This document shows positions 1-6,608 of a stretch of DNA of 6,608 bases, one piece after another. The translations under genes were made by a program, and so were the position numbers. The notes beneath the pieces were generated by a model that saw only the letters and a list, made by a program, of their open reading frames with translations, was not told the origin of the DNA and did no database searches. Location: NCBI GenBank assembly GCA_903872555.1, contig CAIQLE010000141.1:1-6608 (forward strand). The letters run 5' to 3'. Numbering within the stretch: the first letter of the stretch is position 1; the number at the start of each line of letters is the position of its first letter. The stretch comes from an uncultured bacterium (GTDB lineage: Bacteria > Pseudomonadota > Gammaproteobacteria > Burkholderiales > Burkholderiaceae_D).

Positions 1-181
1 CTGCTGCGCCACCCACCGTTCCAACCGCGCTGTCGCCAGTAAGAATGGCTCCGCCAACCGCCCCCGCACCTGCACCAATCGCGGTATTTTTATCTCGCTC
101 TGACATGCCCGAGCAGGCAATTAAATTCATCGCCGTCCCTATGAACATGGCGCTTAGCGCGACTGTATTAAAAACTTTCAT
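1..181 (-). CDS. osmB: OsmB-like glycine-zipper lipoprotein, 3' end cut by window edge
   Basis: The frame opens at the ATG complementary to 179-181 and stays open to base 1, giving about 60 residues without a stop. The start is backed by a purine-rich AAAGGATGAGG just upstream. Seen: a short lysine-bearing N-terminus, a hydrophobic stretch, then a lipobox ending LIAC at residues 20-23, so a lipid-anchored Cys23 is expected. The mature part begins SGMSERDKNTAIG and continues as a run of GxGxG repeats (glycine zipper) with ILTGDSAVGTVGGAA. From memory, E. coli OsmB has the same order: lipobox, then KRDRNTAIGAGAGALGGAVLT. Family knowledge: OsmB is a small lipoprotein induced by osmotic stress and stationary phase, of unclear biochemical role. 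The rest of the gene lies left of the window. It could instead be annotated only as a glycine-zipper or YMGG-type lipoprotein; the OsmB name is an inference from motif order. Confidence 0.85.
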   Translation of the reverse strand, partial: MKVFNTVALSAMFIGTAMNLIACSGMSERDKNTAIGAGAGAVGGAILTGDSAVGTVGGAA

Positions 182-199
182 AGCCTCATCCTTTCAAGA

Positions 200-239
200 A
201 TGAACAATTATCATGAACCGTCTTTTGACCGGAATGGTC
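200..239 (-). promoter_or_regulatory. Possible osmB-like promoter with dyad over the -35 position
   Basis: On the minus strand GATAAT (complement of 207-212) matches five of six bases of a -10 box and would start transcription near base 200, about 19 bases before the ATG, leaving room for the ribosome site. No TTGACA-like -35 is present at normal spacing. Instead the -35 position is covered by the dyad GACC-N5-GGTC at 227-239. A promoter without -35 and with a dyad there would fit activator-dependent or SigmaS-type transcription, but this is inference from a weak match. Confidence 0.3.
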
Positions 240-443
240 CTTATCAAGTTTCAGCTATGAATTCGTAAAATTCTTCAATCCAATCTGATGCGGCGAATTC
301 CAAAAAACATACACAGCAATCATTGAAATAAATTAAGTAGTGCAAAACGTAATGTAAAACCTTGTGCCTGATTTTTTATCAGTCTTTCGAACCATGGGCT
401 GGAACTATTCTCCAAGTAAGGCGGGTCAGGGATGGGCTTCATT

Positions 444-501
444 GTTTAAATGGATACCAGCTCGGATCTGCAGGGTGTTTGCCGTCTGATCGTATTTAAA
501 C
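444..501. repeat. Widely spaced perfect inverted repeat upstream of csbD
   Basis: GTTTAAAT at 444-451 and ATTTAAAC at 494-501 are exact inverted copies separated by 42 bases, with the right arm ending 19 bases before the csbD start codon. The centre-to-centre distance is 50 bases, close to five helical turns. They could be paired operator half-sites or chance, since AT-rich octamers with an internal TTTAAA palindrome occur readily. Confidence 0.35.
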
Positions 502-520
502 GCTTTCAAAGGAATGCATC

Positions 521-697
521 ATGAACAAAGATCAAATCAAAGGTCGAATTGAGGAAATGAAAGGTAAGGCCAAAGAAGTTGCCGGCAATGTTGTAGGCAA
601 CAAATCAGTCCAGGCCAAAGGTGTGGCGCAGAAGGTGGCGGGCAAGGCCCAGGCGGGATATGGGGATGTGAAATCTGCTGCGAAAGATAAAACTTAA
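521..697 (+). CDS. CsbD family small stress protein
   Basis: This is a 58-residue protein starting MNKDQIKGRIEEMKGKAKEV and ending KDKT at a TAA. AAAGGA lies 7 bases before the ATG and supports the start. The composition is typical of the CsbD/YjbJ family: strongly charged and rich in Lys, Ala and Gly, lacking Cys, Trp and His, with the family pattern of repeated K-G-K-A-K/Q blocks (residues 13-18, 33-36, 41-44). It should fold as short helices in the cytoplasm. Family knowledge: Bacillus CsbD is SigmaB-controlled and E. coli YjbJ is abundant in stationary phase, but no biochemical function is established. It is divergent from the OsmB-like gene, another stress-class protein, which suggests shared conditions of expression. 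It is followed at once by a hairpin that overlaps its stop codon, so it is probably transcribed alone. Confidence 0.92.
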   Translation: MNKDQIKGRIEEMKGKAKEVAGNVVGNKSVQAKGVAQKVAGKAQAGYGDVKSAAKDKT

Positions 698-719
698 TTT
701 CTGTATGAATTAAGCTTTT
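689..719. terminator. Bidirectional AT-rich terminator after csbD
   Basis: Stem CTTAATT (693-699) pairs with AATTAAG (708-714) around an 8-base loop. On the plus strand it is followed by CTTTTC. On the minus strand the same stem is followed by TTTTATC. It starts inside the last csbD codons and lies between two convergent genes, where a two-way terminator is expected. The stem is short and AT-only except for one pair, so efficiency may be modest. Confidence 0.5.
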
Positions 720-742
720 CTTGCGTAAGGGTGTCAGACTTG

Positions 743-781
743 GCTTGCAGGCTGCTCATCGCTGAGGAGTGGCCTGCAAGC
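743..781 (+). other. GC-rich 10-15 bp hairpin between csbD and DUF4337 gene
   Basis: GCTTGCAGGC (743-752) and GCCTGCAAGC (772-781) pair perfectly. As plus-strand RNA the stem extends inward by five pairs (TGCTC with GAGTG, two of them G-U), leaving a 9-base loop at 758-766. On the minus strand those G-U pairs become A-C mismatches, so the fold favours plus-strand RNA. Neither side has a T run, so it is not a canonical intrinsic terminator. It may be a backup terminator, an RNA 3'-end stabiliser or part of a small RNA. Confidence 0.5.
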
Positions 782-840
782 TCATTGGGTGTAGCCAGCA
801 ATCGCAGTCTACTCGTTCAGGTACTTGCTAGGACGGACGG

Positions 841-1419
841 TCAGATCAACAAAAACACGCCATTCAGAGACGATAAAATTCCCAGCAGACCAACCACAAA
901 CGACGTGCCCAGCAACAAGGGATTGGACACCACAATCGCGACCGAGGCCAGGACAATTGCAATCTGCAGCAAGCTGGCAGCATAGTCAAACCAGGGGTCT
1001 TTGCGCAGTGCGAGATCGCGCTCGTGTTCCTCGTGCTTGGCTTTTTCCATCAATTCTTTTTTGCCTTCGCCGGTATCGGGCTCTGACTCATAGCGCTCTA
1101 TTTTCTTTTTATATTCAGCCAGTGTCTTTTGAATTTTTTCTTTGGCAGCAGGATTGATTTTGCTGTCGCTGGCCAAAGTGATTTCTAACTGATCCGAAGC
1201 CAGTTTGTACTGTGTCTGCCGGACGTTTTTGGCTTGATAAAAAGAATAATAATTGGAGGCGGCAATGTCATGCTCGCCTGATGCCTTGGTTGAATTGGAC
1301 CCGCCCAGATTGGTCAGTGCCAGGATCAGGGCAAGTACCGAGATCTGCAGTGCTGCCTTTGATTTGAAAGGTGTGCCGTGACCTTCTTCGATGGCCTCGC
1401 TTGCTTCATGAGCTTCCAT
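841..1419 (-). CDS. DUF4337 family membrane protein
   Basis: The protein has 192 residues. AAGGA lies 7 bases before the ATG and supports the start. Layout seen: a charged, His/Glu-rich cytosolic-type N-terminus (1-19); membrane segment 1 at about 22-39; a long polar, mainly helical middle (about 45-143) that includes SNYYSFYQAKNVRQTQYKLA and a Lys/Glu-rich probable coiled coil (90-135); then two close C-terminal membrane segments (about 145-165 and 168-192). This matches my memory of the DUF4337 family, which has an N-terminal helix, a soluble helical region with a YYQAKN-like motif and a C-terminal hairpin. Function is unknown in the family. There is no signal peptide cleavage site that I trust. 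It converges on csbD from the right and stands 145 bases beyond the end of the four-gene minus-strand cluster, so it is probably its own transcription unit. Confidence 0.85.
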   Translation of the reverse strand: MEAHEASEAIEEGHGTPFKSKAALQISVLALILALTNLGGSNSTKASGEHDIAASNYYSFYQAKNVRQTQYKLASDQLEITLASDSKINPAAKEKIQKTLAEYKKKIERYESEPDTGEGKKELMEKAKHEEHERDLALRKDPWFDYAASLLQIAIVLASVAIVVSNPLLLGTSFVVGLLGILSSLNGVFLLI

Positions 1420-1564
1420 GTTTTGTCCTTACTGATTGTTTGAAATTATTATGGCCATGTTGTCATGGATTCATCTGAGATTTTAAGCTGTTTTCTTTCA
1501 AAGAATCTGCGGTTTCATAGGCGAATTTCATGCTTTCGCAGACGAAATGGCCGGGTACGCAGGA
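1420..1564 (-). promoter_or_regulatory. DUF4337 upstream region with operator-like dyad
   Basis: CCATG-TTGT-CATGG (1455-1468) is a perfect 5-base dyad. Directly next to it on the minus strand is CATAAT (complement of 1448-1453), a five-of-six match to a -10 box that would start transcription about 20 bases before the DUF4337 ATG. No good -35 is seen. Further upstream, arms TCTGCG and CGCAGA (1506-1511 and 1537-1542) could form a weak stem after the DUF4124 stop, with TTCTTT next to it on the minus strand, a possible weak terminator. All of this is suggestive only. Confidence 0.3.
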
Positions 1565-1999
1565 TTACCTGCACTCATTTTGATAAGTTTCCGCCGCGCG
1601 GCGCTCTTTTGTTCTGGCTTTTTGCTGGCTATGGAGAGGCGCTTCACGCACGTCTTCCTGCCGCCATTTCAGTTTGAGTGCGAGTGAGCGGCATTTCTTT
1701 TCGCGCAGTGCCGCACCGCGCACAGCCAGATCGTGAATTTGCTGATCCTGATGCTCTCGCTGCTCGCGCAGTTTTTGCAGGCGTGCTACTTCAGATTTTT
1801 CCTTAGCGAGTTTGTCCGTATCTTTCTCATGCTCAGGCGCTGAGTTGCGTGCAGTGCTGATGTTCAGCTCTGTACCACTGCAGGGCAGGTCGGTATAAGT
1901 GATCTGGCCTTGTTGTTCGCAACGATAAATAGCGAAGGCAGGCTGTTTGAGATTGAAAAGCAGCGCAGCTAAGAGTGCGCCGGGCAGGGCAGGGTGCAT
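1565..1999 (-). CDS. Secreted DUF4124 domain coiled-coil protein
   Basis: The protein has 144 residues. GAGG lies 6 bases before the chosen ATG; another ATG at 2008-2010 is in a different frame. Seen: a hydrophobic signal peptide (about 1-23) ending AFA, then the DUF4124 core IYRCEQQGQITYTDLPC (24-40), which carries the family pattern of an aromatic-x-Cys, a Gly-x-hydrophobic-Thr-Tyr-Thr/Ser-D strand and a closing Pro-Cys. A long Glu/Lys/Arg/Gln-rich helix probably forming a coiled coil follows (about 54-115), then a basic tail ending NECR. Cys27 and Cys40 could form a disulfide in the periplasm; Cys103 and Cys143 may form a second. Family function is unknown; such proteins are common in beta- and gamma-proteobacteria. 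It begins 24 bases after the dehydrogenase stop and probably shares that message. Confidence 0.82.
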   Translation of the reverse strand: MHPALPGALLAALLFNLKQPAFAIYRCEQQGQITYTDLPCSGTELNISTARNSAPEHEKDTDKLAKEKSEVARLQKLREQREHQDQQIHDLAVRGAALREKKCRSLALKLKWRQEDVREAPLHSQQKARTKERRAAETYQNECR

Positions 2000-2023
2000 G
2001 GGGACCTCATGAGTGTTAAGAAC

Positions 2024-3419
2024 TCAGAGCAATTTGCCTGGGTTCATCAGGTTAAGCGGGTCTAGCGCCCGCTTGATTGCCACCATCATGTTCAGCTCAG
2101 TCCCGGATTTGTAACGCTTGATTTCATCACGCTTCAATGCCCCCAGCCCATGTTCGGCTGAGATGGATCCGCCATAGTGATGCACTTGGTCGTGCACGCA
2201 CAGATTGACGGCTTCCTGCTGCAGTAAAAATTCTGTATCGCTTTGTCCTGCCGGTGCGGATACGTTGTAATGCAAATTACCGTCACCCAGATGACCGAAG
2301 GTCACCATGCGGCAGCCGGGAAATTGAGTTTGCAGCAGTGCATCCGTATCCTTGATGAAGGCTGCAATATGTGACACAGGCACAGCGATGTCGTGTTTGA
2401 TGTTCTTGCCTTCAGCTGCCTGCGCCTCCGAAATATGTTCACGTAGTGCCCACAGTGCAGCAGACTGGCTCAGCGAACTGGCGATGACGGCATCGCGCAC
2501 CAGATCATGCTCTATGGCGCTGGAAATCAGGCGTTCAAGCAGCGCTTGTGCGTGCGCTTCAGATTCTGTATCTGAGATTTCCATCAGCACATAATGCGGA
2601 TGTCGTGCGGCAAACGGTGTGTGCAGTGCAGAGAAATGTTTTTCTACCAGTTGTAGACAGAATTCAGACAATAATTCAAAGCCAGTCAGGCTGGCATCAC
2701 AGGCTTGTTGCGCCAGCGTCAGTAAGGCCAGCGCCTTGGCCGGACTGTCCACGGCCAGCAGAGTCGTCATGCGTGCTGCAGGCTTGGGATAGAGTTTCAG
2801 AACCGCTGCCGTGATGATGCCCAGGGTGCCTTCAGCACCAATGAATAAGTCACGCAAATCATAGCCAGTATTATCTTTGCGCAGTCCGCGCAAGCCGTTC
2901 CAGATATCACCCTGAGCTGTCACTACTTCCAGACCTAAGGTGAGGTCGCGCATGCTGCCATAGCGCAGCACCGCAGTGCCACCGGCATTGGTCGACAGAT
3001 TGCCTCCTATGGTGCAGCTGCCCTCGGAAGCCAGAGACAAAGGGAACAGACTGTCCTGACTGTCTGCCGCCTGTTGCACTTGCTGTAGCAGACAACCAGC
3101 TTCTGCTGTCAGGGTGTGGTTGGTTTTGTCGATGTTTCGAATGCGGTTCAGGCGCGCGAGAGAGAGCACGATGGCAGTACCACTGGCATCAGGCACACTG
3201 CCCAGTACCAGCCCCGTATTCCCGCCTTGCGGCACGATGGGCACCTGATGTTGTGCACACAGACTTACCAGTGCCGCGACTTCCTGAGTATTGGCGGGGC
3301 GGGCTACGGCGAGTGCACTGCCGGTGAAACGTCCACGCCAGTCGGTAAGAAAGGGCCGCATTGCTTCGCCAGTGAGCAAATGACTGTCACCGACAATGGC
3401 ACTACATTGCGCAAGAAAT

Positions 3420-3430
<11 letters not shown>
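2024..3430 (-). CDS. FAD-binding D-2-hydroxyacid dehydrogenase (D-2-hydroxyglutarate/D-lactate dehydrogenase type)
   Basis: The protein has 468 residues, a usual length for the GlcD/D2HGDH group. Seen in order: FAD domain with PQGGNTGLVLGSVPD (67-81), SEGSCTIGGNLSTNAGG (135-151) and KDNTGYDLRDLFIGAEGTLG (185-204); then the C-terminal FAD-linked oxidase domain with WALREHISEA (327-336), KHDIAVP (345-351), FGHLGDGNLHYNV (378-390), SAEHGLG (424-430) and LDPLNLMNPGKLL (456-468). His380, His387 and Glu426 match the metal-binding triad recalled for human D2HGDH. Arg330, Ser334 and Lys345 match its substrate-binding Arg/Thr/Lys with equal spacing. Likely reaction: oxidation of a D-2-hydroxyacid to the 2-oxoacid, electrons passing to a flavoprotein or quinone. 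The exact substrate cannot be read from sequence. The frame is open upstream to 3511, but the Arg/Lys/Pro-rich extension lies inside the DUF2069 gene, so I chose the Met at 3430. That gives an 11-base overlap with DUF2069 and no clear ribosome site, suggesting coupled translation. Confidence 0.9.
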
Positions 3431-4446
<1,016 letters not shown>

Positions 4447-4484
4447 GGGTGCTTTAGCACAGAGATCCTTGCCACAGCTTGAGA

Positions 4485-4499
4485 CAGACGACGGGTCTG
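4485..4499. promoter_or_regulatory. Dyad in the divergent wrbA/yihY spacer
   Basis: CAGAC-GACGG-GTCTG is a perfect 5-base inverted repeat in the spacer between the wrbA start and the yihY-type start, about 40 bases upstream of the TATAAT on the wrbA side. It is a possible operator for either gene. A short dyad of this size can also occur by chance. Confidence 0.25.
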
Positions 4500-4562
4500 A
4501 CTTTGGGAATGATCTGACTGTGATGTATGGCAGCACGCCTTCGAGTCACCAGAGAAACCCGC

Positions 4563-5837
4563 ATGAATTCAAGCATGACCCAACTTTCCAGACGCTGGAC
4601 CCGCGTGCAGATGCGCGATCTCTTGCGCTTTGTTGTGCGACGCCTGAAAGAAGAGCGTTTGCCCGAAGTGGCGGGCAGCCTGACCTTTACTACCGTGCTG
4701 GCACTGGTGCCGGTGCTGACGATTGCTTTTGCGATCTTTACCACCTTTCCACTGTTCACCACCTTCCGCGAGTCGCTCGAAGCGTATTTTGTGCAATCGC
4801 TGATGCCCAGAGGTATAGCCAATACGATACTCGATTACCTGAGTCAGTTTTCAGCCAAGGCCAGCCGCTTGTCGGCAGTAGGTGCGGTGTTTCTGATGGT
4901 AACGGCCATACTGATGTTCGGCACAGTTGATCGCACTTTGAATCGTATCTGGCGCGTCAAAACTTCACGGCCTTTCGTGCAGCGCATGATCACCTATTGG
5001 GCCATCATGACTTTCGGCCCTTTGTTAATTGGTGCTTCGGTCTCTGCTGCTACCGAATTTCTGCCGCTGAGCAGTGCGGTATCGCGTGAATGGTCTTGGT
5101 TACGAAGTTCGCTCAATTTGCTGGTCTCGCTCACTTTGTCGACGCTGGCTTTTTCACTCTTGTATCTGACAGTACCGAATCGTTCCGTTGACTGGCGCGA
5201 AGCCGTGATCGGCGGCGTGGTAGCGGCGATTGCCTTTGAAATCACGCGCCGGGTATTTGCGATGTCTATCAGCATGGGTGGCAGTTATCGTTTGATTTAT
5301 GGTGCACTGGCTGCGGTGCCGATTTTTCTGATCTGGGTTTATCTGTTCTGGTTCATTACGCTTCTGGGTGCAGTGGTGGCAGCGGCTTTGCCGGTGGTGC
5401 GGTATGAACGCTGGTGGCACAGCGCTGCGCCCGGCAGTGAATTTCTGGATGCGGTCGATGTGATGAAAGTTTTGGTGGATGCGCGCGCAGAGCATGGCGC
5501 GGTAGATGCCCTGAAAATTCGCGAGCTGACCCATCTGGGTTTTGAAGAATCCGAAAGCCTGTTGCAGCGCATGCTGGATGCAGGCTGGGTGGGTCGCATA
5601 CGCGCCGAACGGCCGCAGGGATTTGGCCTGCGCCGTCGCGCACAATTGAGACAAGACCGCTGGGCCTTGCTGGCCAATCCGCAAAAACTGACGCTGGCCG
5701 ATCTTTACCTGCGCTTTGCTTTCGCGCCAGCCCAGCCATCTGCACTGGCGCCCCGCATAGAGCAGATGCTTGGACAGTCTTTGTCCGTGTCTTTGTCGGA
5801 TTACTTCAGTGCGCCCTTAGCAAAACCCATCAGCTGA
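4563..5837 (+). CDS. yihY: YihY/BrkB family inner-membrane protein with C-terminal soluble domain
   Basis: The protein has 424 residues from the ATG at 4563, preceded by a weak AGAG 8 bases upstream. An in-frame ATG at 4527 would add 12 residues but has no ribosome site, and one at 4575 is also possible. Seen: a basic amphipathic N-terminus, then RLPEVAGSLTFTTVLALVPV leading into membrane segment 1 (about 40-59). Further segments lie at about 103-120, 143-163, 183-204, 213-233 and 247-278. Family-typical parts are SAVGAVFLMVTAILMF, the NRIWR motif (127-131), ITYWAIMTFGPLLIGAS and YRLIYGALAAVPIFLIWVY. E. coli YihY is about 290 residues. Here a further 135 or so residues follow the last helix and look helical, with a winged-helix flavour (RELTHLGFEESESLLQRMLDAGWV). 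Early naming as ribonuclease BN or a serum-resistance factor is not a safe function; the true role is unknown. It is divergent from wrbA. Confidence 0.87.
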   Translation: MNSSMTQLSRRWTRVQMRDLLRFVVRRLKEERLPEVAGSLTFTTVLALVPVLTIAFAIFTTFPLFTTFRESLEAYFVQSLMPRGIANTILDYLSQFSAKASRLSAVGAVFLMVTAILMFGTVDRTLNRIWRVKTSRPFVQRMITYWAIMTFGPLLIGASVSAATEFLPLSSAVSREWSWLRSSLNLLVSLTLSTLAFSLLYLTVPNRSVDWREAVIGGVVAAIAFEITRRVFAMSISMGGSYRLIYGALAAVPIFLIWVYLFWFITLLGAVVAAALPVVRYERWWHSAAPGSEFLDAVDVMKVLVDARAEHGAVDALKIRELTHLGFEESESLLQRMLDAGWVGRIRAERPQGFGLRRRAQLRQDRWALLANPQKLTLADLYLRFAFAPAQPSALAPRIEQMLGQSLSVSLSDYFSAPLAKPIS

Positions 5838-6608
5838 TCCAGCACCTGATCGGGTTGCTCAGCCATCAAATCATGACCACAGGCCTCAACCACCACAACA
5901 CTGGCACGGGGCAGTTTGGCAATCAGAGGTGCAGCCGCTTTGGCGGGCGTCATCATATCCTTGCGGCCCAAGAGAAACATCACCGGACATAACAGGGCGG
6001 CGGCGGCCTCTTCGCCATGGGCGTAAGCATTGCAGGCTGAAAAATCGGTATAGAAGACCTTGGCCGGATTGCCTTGTGAAATGCGCTGCATCAGACGGCG
6101 ACTGCCACCTTGTACATAAAAGCCTGGCCCTGGTGCGGAAGGTTTTTGTGCAATGCCCGAGTGCGACCAGATGTTCACCATATCAATCGCCAGTGCTTCG
6201 TGATCACGCGAGGTGTCGAGCAACATGTTTGATACCTTCATAGGGTAGGCCGTGCCGACCAGCGCAACGCCTGCCACTCTGGCGGGCACGCGGGCAGCCG
6301 CTTCGAGTGCAATCAGTGAGCCCATGCTGTGACCTATCAGCAGGGCTTTGCTGACTCCCGCCATATCTAACAATGAATTCAGCCAGTCCGCCATCGCTTC
6401 CACGCTGCTGAGCGGTGCGCCCTTGCTGCGTCCGTGTCCGGGCAGATCGACGGCCAGAACTGAAAAACCATGATGTGCAAAATAACGTGTCTGCAGTGCC
6501 CACACAGAATGATCGTTTTGTGCGCCATGGATGAAGACGGCGGTCGGCTTGCTGGCATCAAAGGTCTTGCCGCCAGTGTAAGCGTAAGCCGTGTGCTGAT
6601 GGAGTTCA
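5801..6608 (-). CDS. Alpha/beta-hydrolase, 5' end beyond window edge
   Basis: The frame is open from the right edge (first full codon ends at 6607) to the TAA at 5801-5803, giving 268 residues. A GTG at 6503-6505 is an internal Val, because the open frame upstream encodes the oxyanion strand AVFIHGAQNDHSVW, so the start lies outside. Catalytic layout seen: oxyanion motif HG, then DLPGHGRS, the nucleophile elbow GHSMGS (Ser codon 6326-6328), the acid in LGRKDMMTP (Asp codon 5957-5959) and CGHDLM (His codon 5873-5875). A lid-like insert (about 90-160 residues after the GTG, with Met, Ser and Gly rich parts) lies between nucleophile and acid. It should be a cytosolic serine hydrolase or esterase-type enzyme; substrate unknown. 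There is no visible signal peptide, but the N-terminus is missing. The last 37 bases overlap the end of the convergent yihY-type gene. Confidence 0.88.
   Translation of the reverse strand, partial: ELHQHTAYAYTGGKTFDASKPTAVFIHGAQNDHSVWALQTRYFAHHGFSVLAVDLPGHGRSKGAPLSSVEAMADWLNSLLDMAGVSKALLIGHSMGSLIALEAAARVPARVAGVALVGTAYPMKVSNMLLDTSRDHEALAIDMVNIWSHSGIAQKPSAPGPGFYVQGGSRRLMQRISQGNPAKVFYTDFSACNAYAHGEEAAAALLCPVMFLLGRKDMMTPAKAAAPLIAKLPRASVVVVEACGHDLMAEQPDQVLDQLMGFAKGALK

Larger units (their letters stand above)
182..520. other. Divergent intergenic region between osmB-like and csbD-like genes
   Basis: No coding frame of credible composition is seen in these 339 bases, which are visibly more AT-rich than the flanking genes. 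Visible structures are: the dyad at 227-239; a pair of GAATTCG / CGAATTC arms at 259-265 and 294-300; a small CTGAT-TTTTT-ATCAG hairpin at 368-382 whose T-rich loop makes it a poor terminator; and paired GTTTAAAT / ATTTAAAC arms at 444-451 and 494-501. I could not find a convincing -35/-10 pair for csbD on the plus strand. The region must nevertheless carry the promoter for at least the plus-strand gene. Confidence 0.6.

Noticed and set aside
259..300. GAATTCG / CGAATTC arms in the osmB/csbD spacer
   Set aside because: Most of the symmetry comes from the GAATTC palindrome itself, so two copies pair automatically; not strong enough to call an operator.
368..382. CTGAT-TTTTT-ATCAG hairpin as a terminator
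   Set aside because: The T run is in the loop, not after the stem, and no gene ends just before it.
731..1157. Overlapping plus-strand open frames of 84 and 110 codons
   Set aside because: They lie largely antisense to the DUF4337 gene, have low-complexity compositions without domain motifs, and no ribosome site; they are shadows.
1465..1677. Plus-strand open frame of 70 codons in the DUF4337/DUF4124 gap
   Set aside because: It runs into the antisense of the DUF4124 gene, is Arg-rich without family motifs and has no ribosome site at its ATG.
4454..4822. Minus-strand frame of 122 codons ahead of wrbA
   Set aside because: Mostly antisense to the yihY-type gene with Lys/Arg/Ser-rich composition and no motif.
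5154..5745. Several long minus-strand frames under the yihY-type gene
   Set aside because: All are antisense to a gene with clear membrane segments and family motifs; no start signals of their own.

Overview
The window reads as ordinary chromosomal DNA of a beta-proteobacterium, most likely of the order Burkholderiales and perhaps an Oxalobacteraceae-type genome. This is inferred from the family mix (DUF4124 protein, DUF2069 membrane protein beside a WrbA-type quinone reductase, YihY/BrkB protein with a long C-terminal tail, D-2-hydroxyacid dehydrogenase) and from a base composition near half GC by eye. No search was run, so the placement is tentative. I see no phage, insertion sequence, CRISPR array, tRNA, rRNA or defence genes.

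Region 1 (1-840) is a stress-type region. A partial OsmB-like glycine-zipper lipoprotein gene runs leftward off the window (181 to 1). It is divergent from a small CsbD-family gene (521-697), which is only 58 codons. The 339-base spacer between them holds several dyads and weak promoter-like signals. A short AT-rich hairpin with T runs on both strands follows csbD. A second, stronger GC-rich hairpin (743-781) lies before the end of the convergent DUF4337 gene.

Region 2 (841-4432) is all on the minus strand. From 4432 leftward come a WrbA-type NAD(P)H:quinone oxidoreductase, a DUF2069 membrane protein (ATGA overlap), an FAD-dependent D-2-hydroxyacid dehydrogenase (11-base overlap) and a secreted DUF4124 coiled-coil protein (24-base gap). 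These four probably form one operon. The first lacks a ribosome binding site and has a TATAAT so close to its ATG that a leaderless message is plausible. The next two look translationally coupled. A 145-base gap then separates a DUF4337 membrane protein, probably its own unit.

Region 3 (4433-6608) has a YihY/BrkB-type membrane protein gene on the plus strand, divergent from wrbA. It overlaps tail to tail by 37 bases with an alpha/beta-hydrolase gene that enters from the right edge on the minus strand.

The plausible common thread is envelope and redox stress housekeeping: a flavin quinone reductase, a flavin dehydrogenase that may pass electrons to quinones, and several small membrane or envelope proteins of unknown role. 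I found no convincing undescribed system. The points most worth a second look are the regulatory dyads around osmB/csbD, the GC-rich hairpin after csbD, the probable leaderless start of the wrbA operon, and the persistent pairing of uncharacterised membrane proteins with flavoenzymes.
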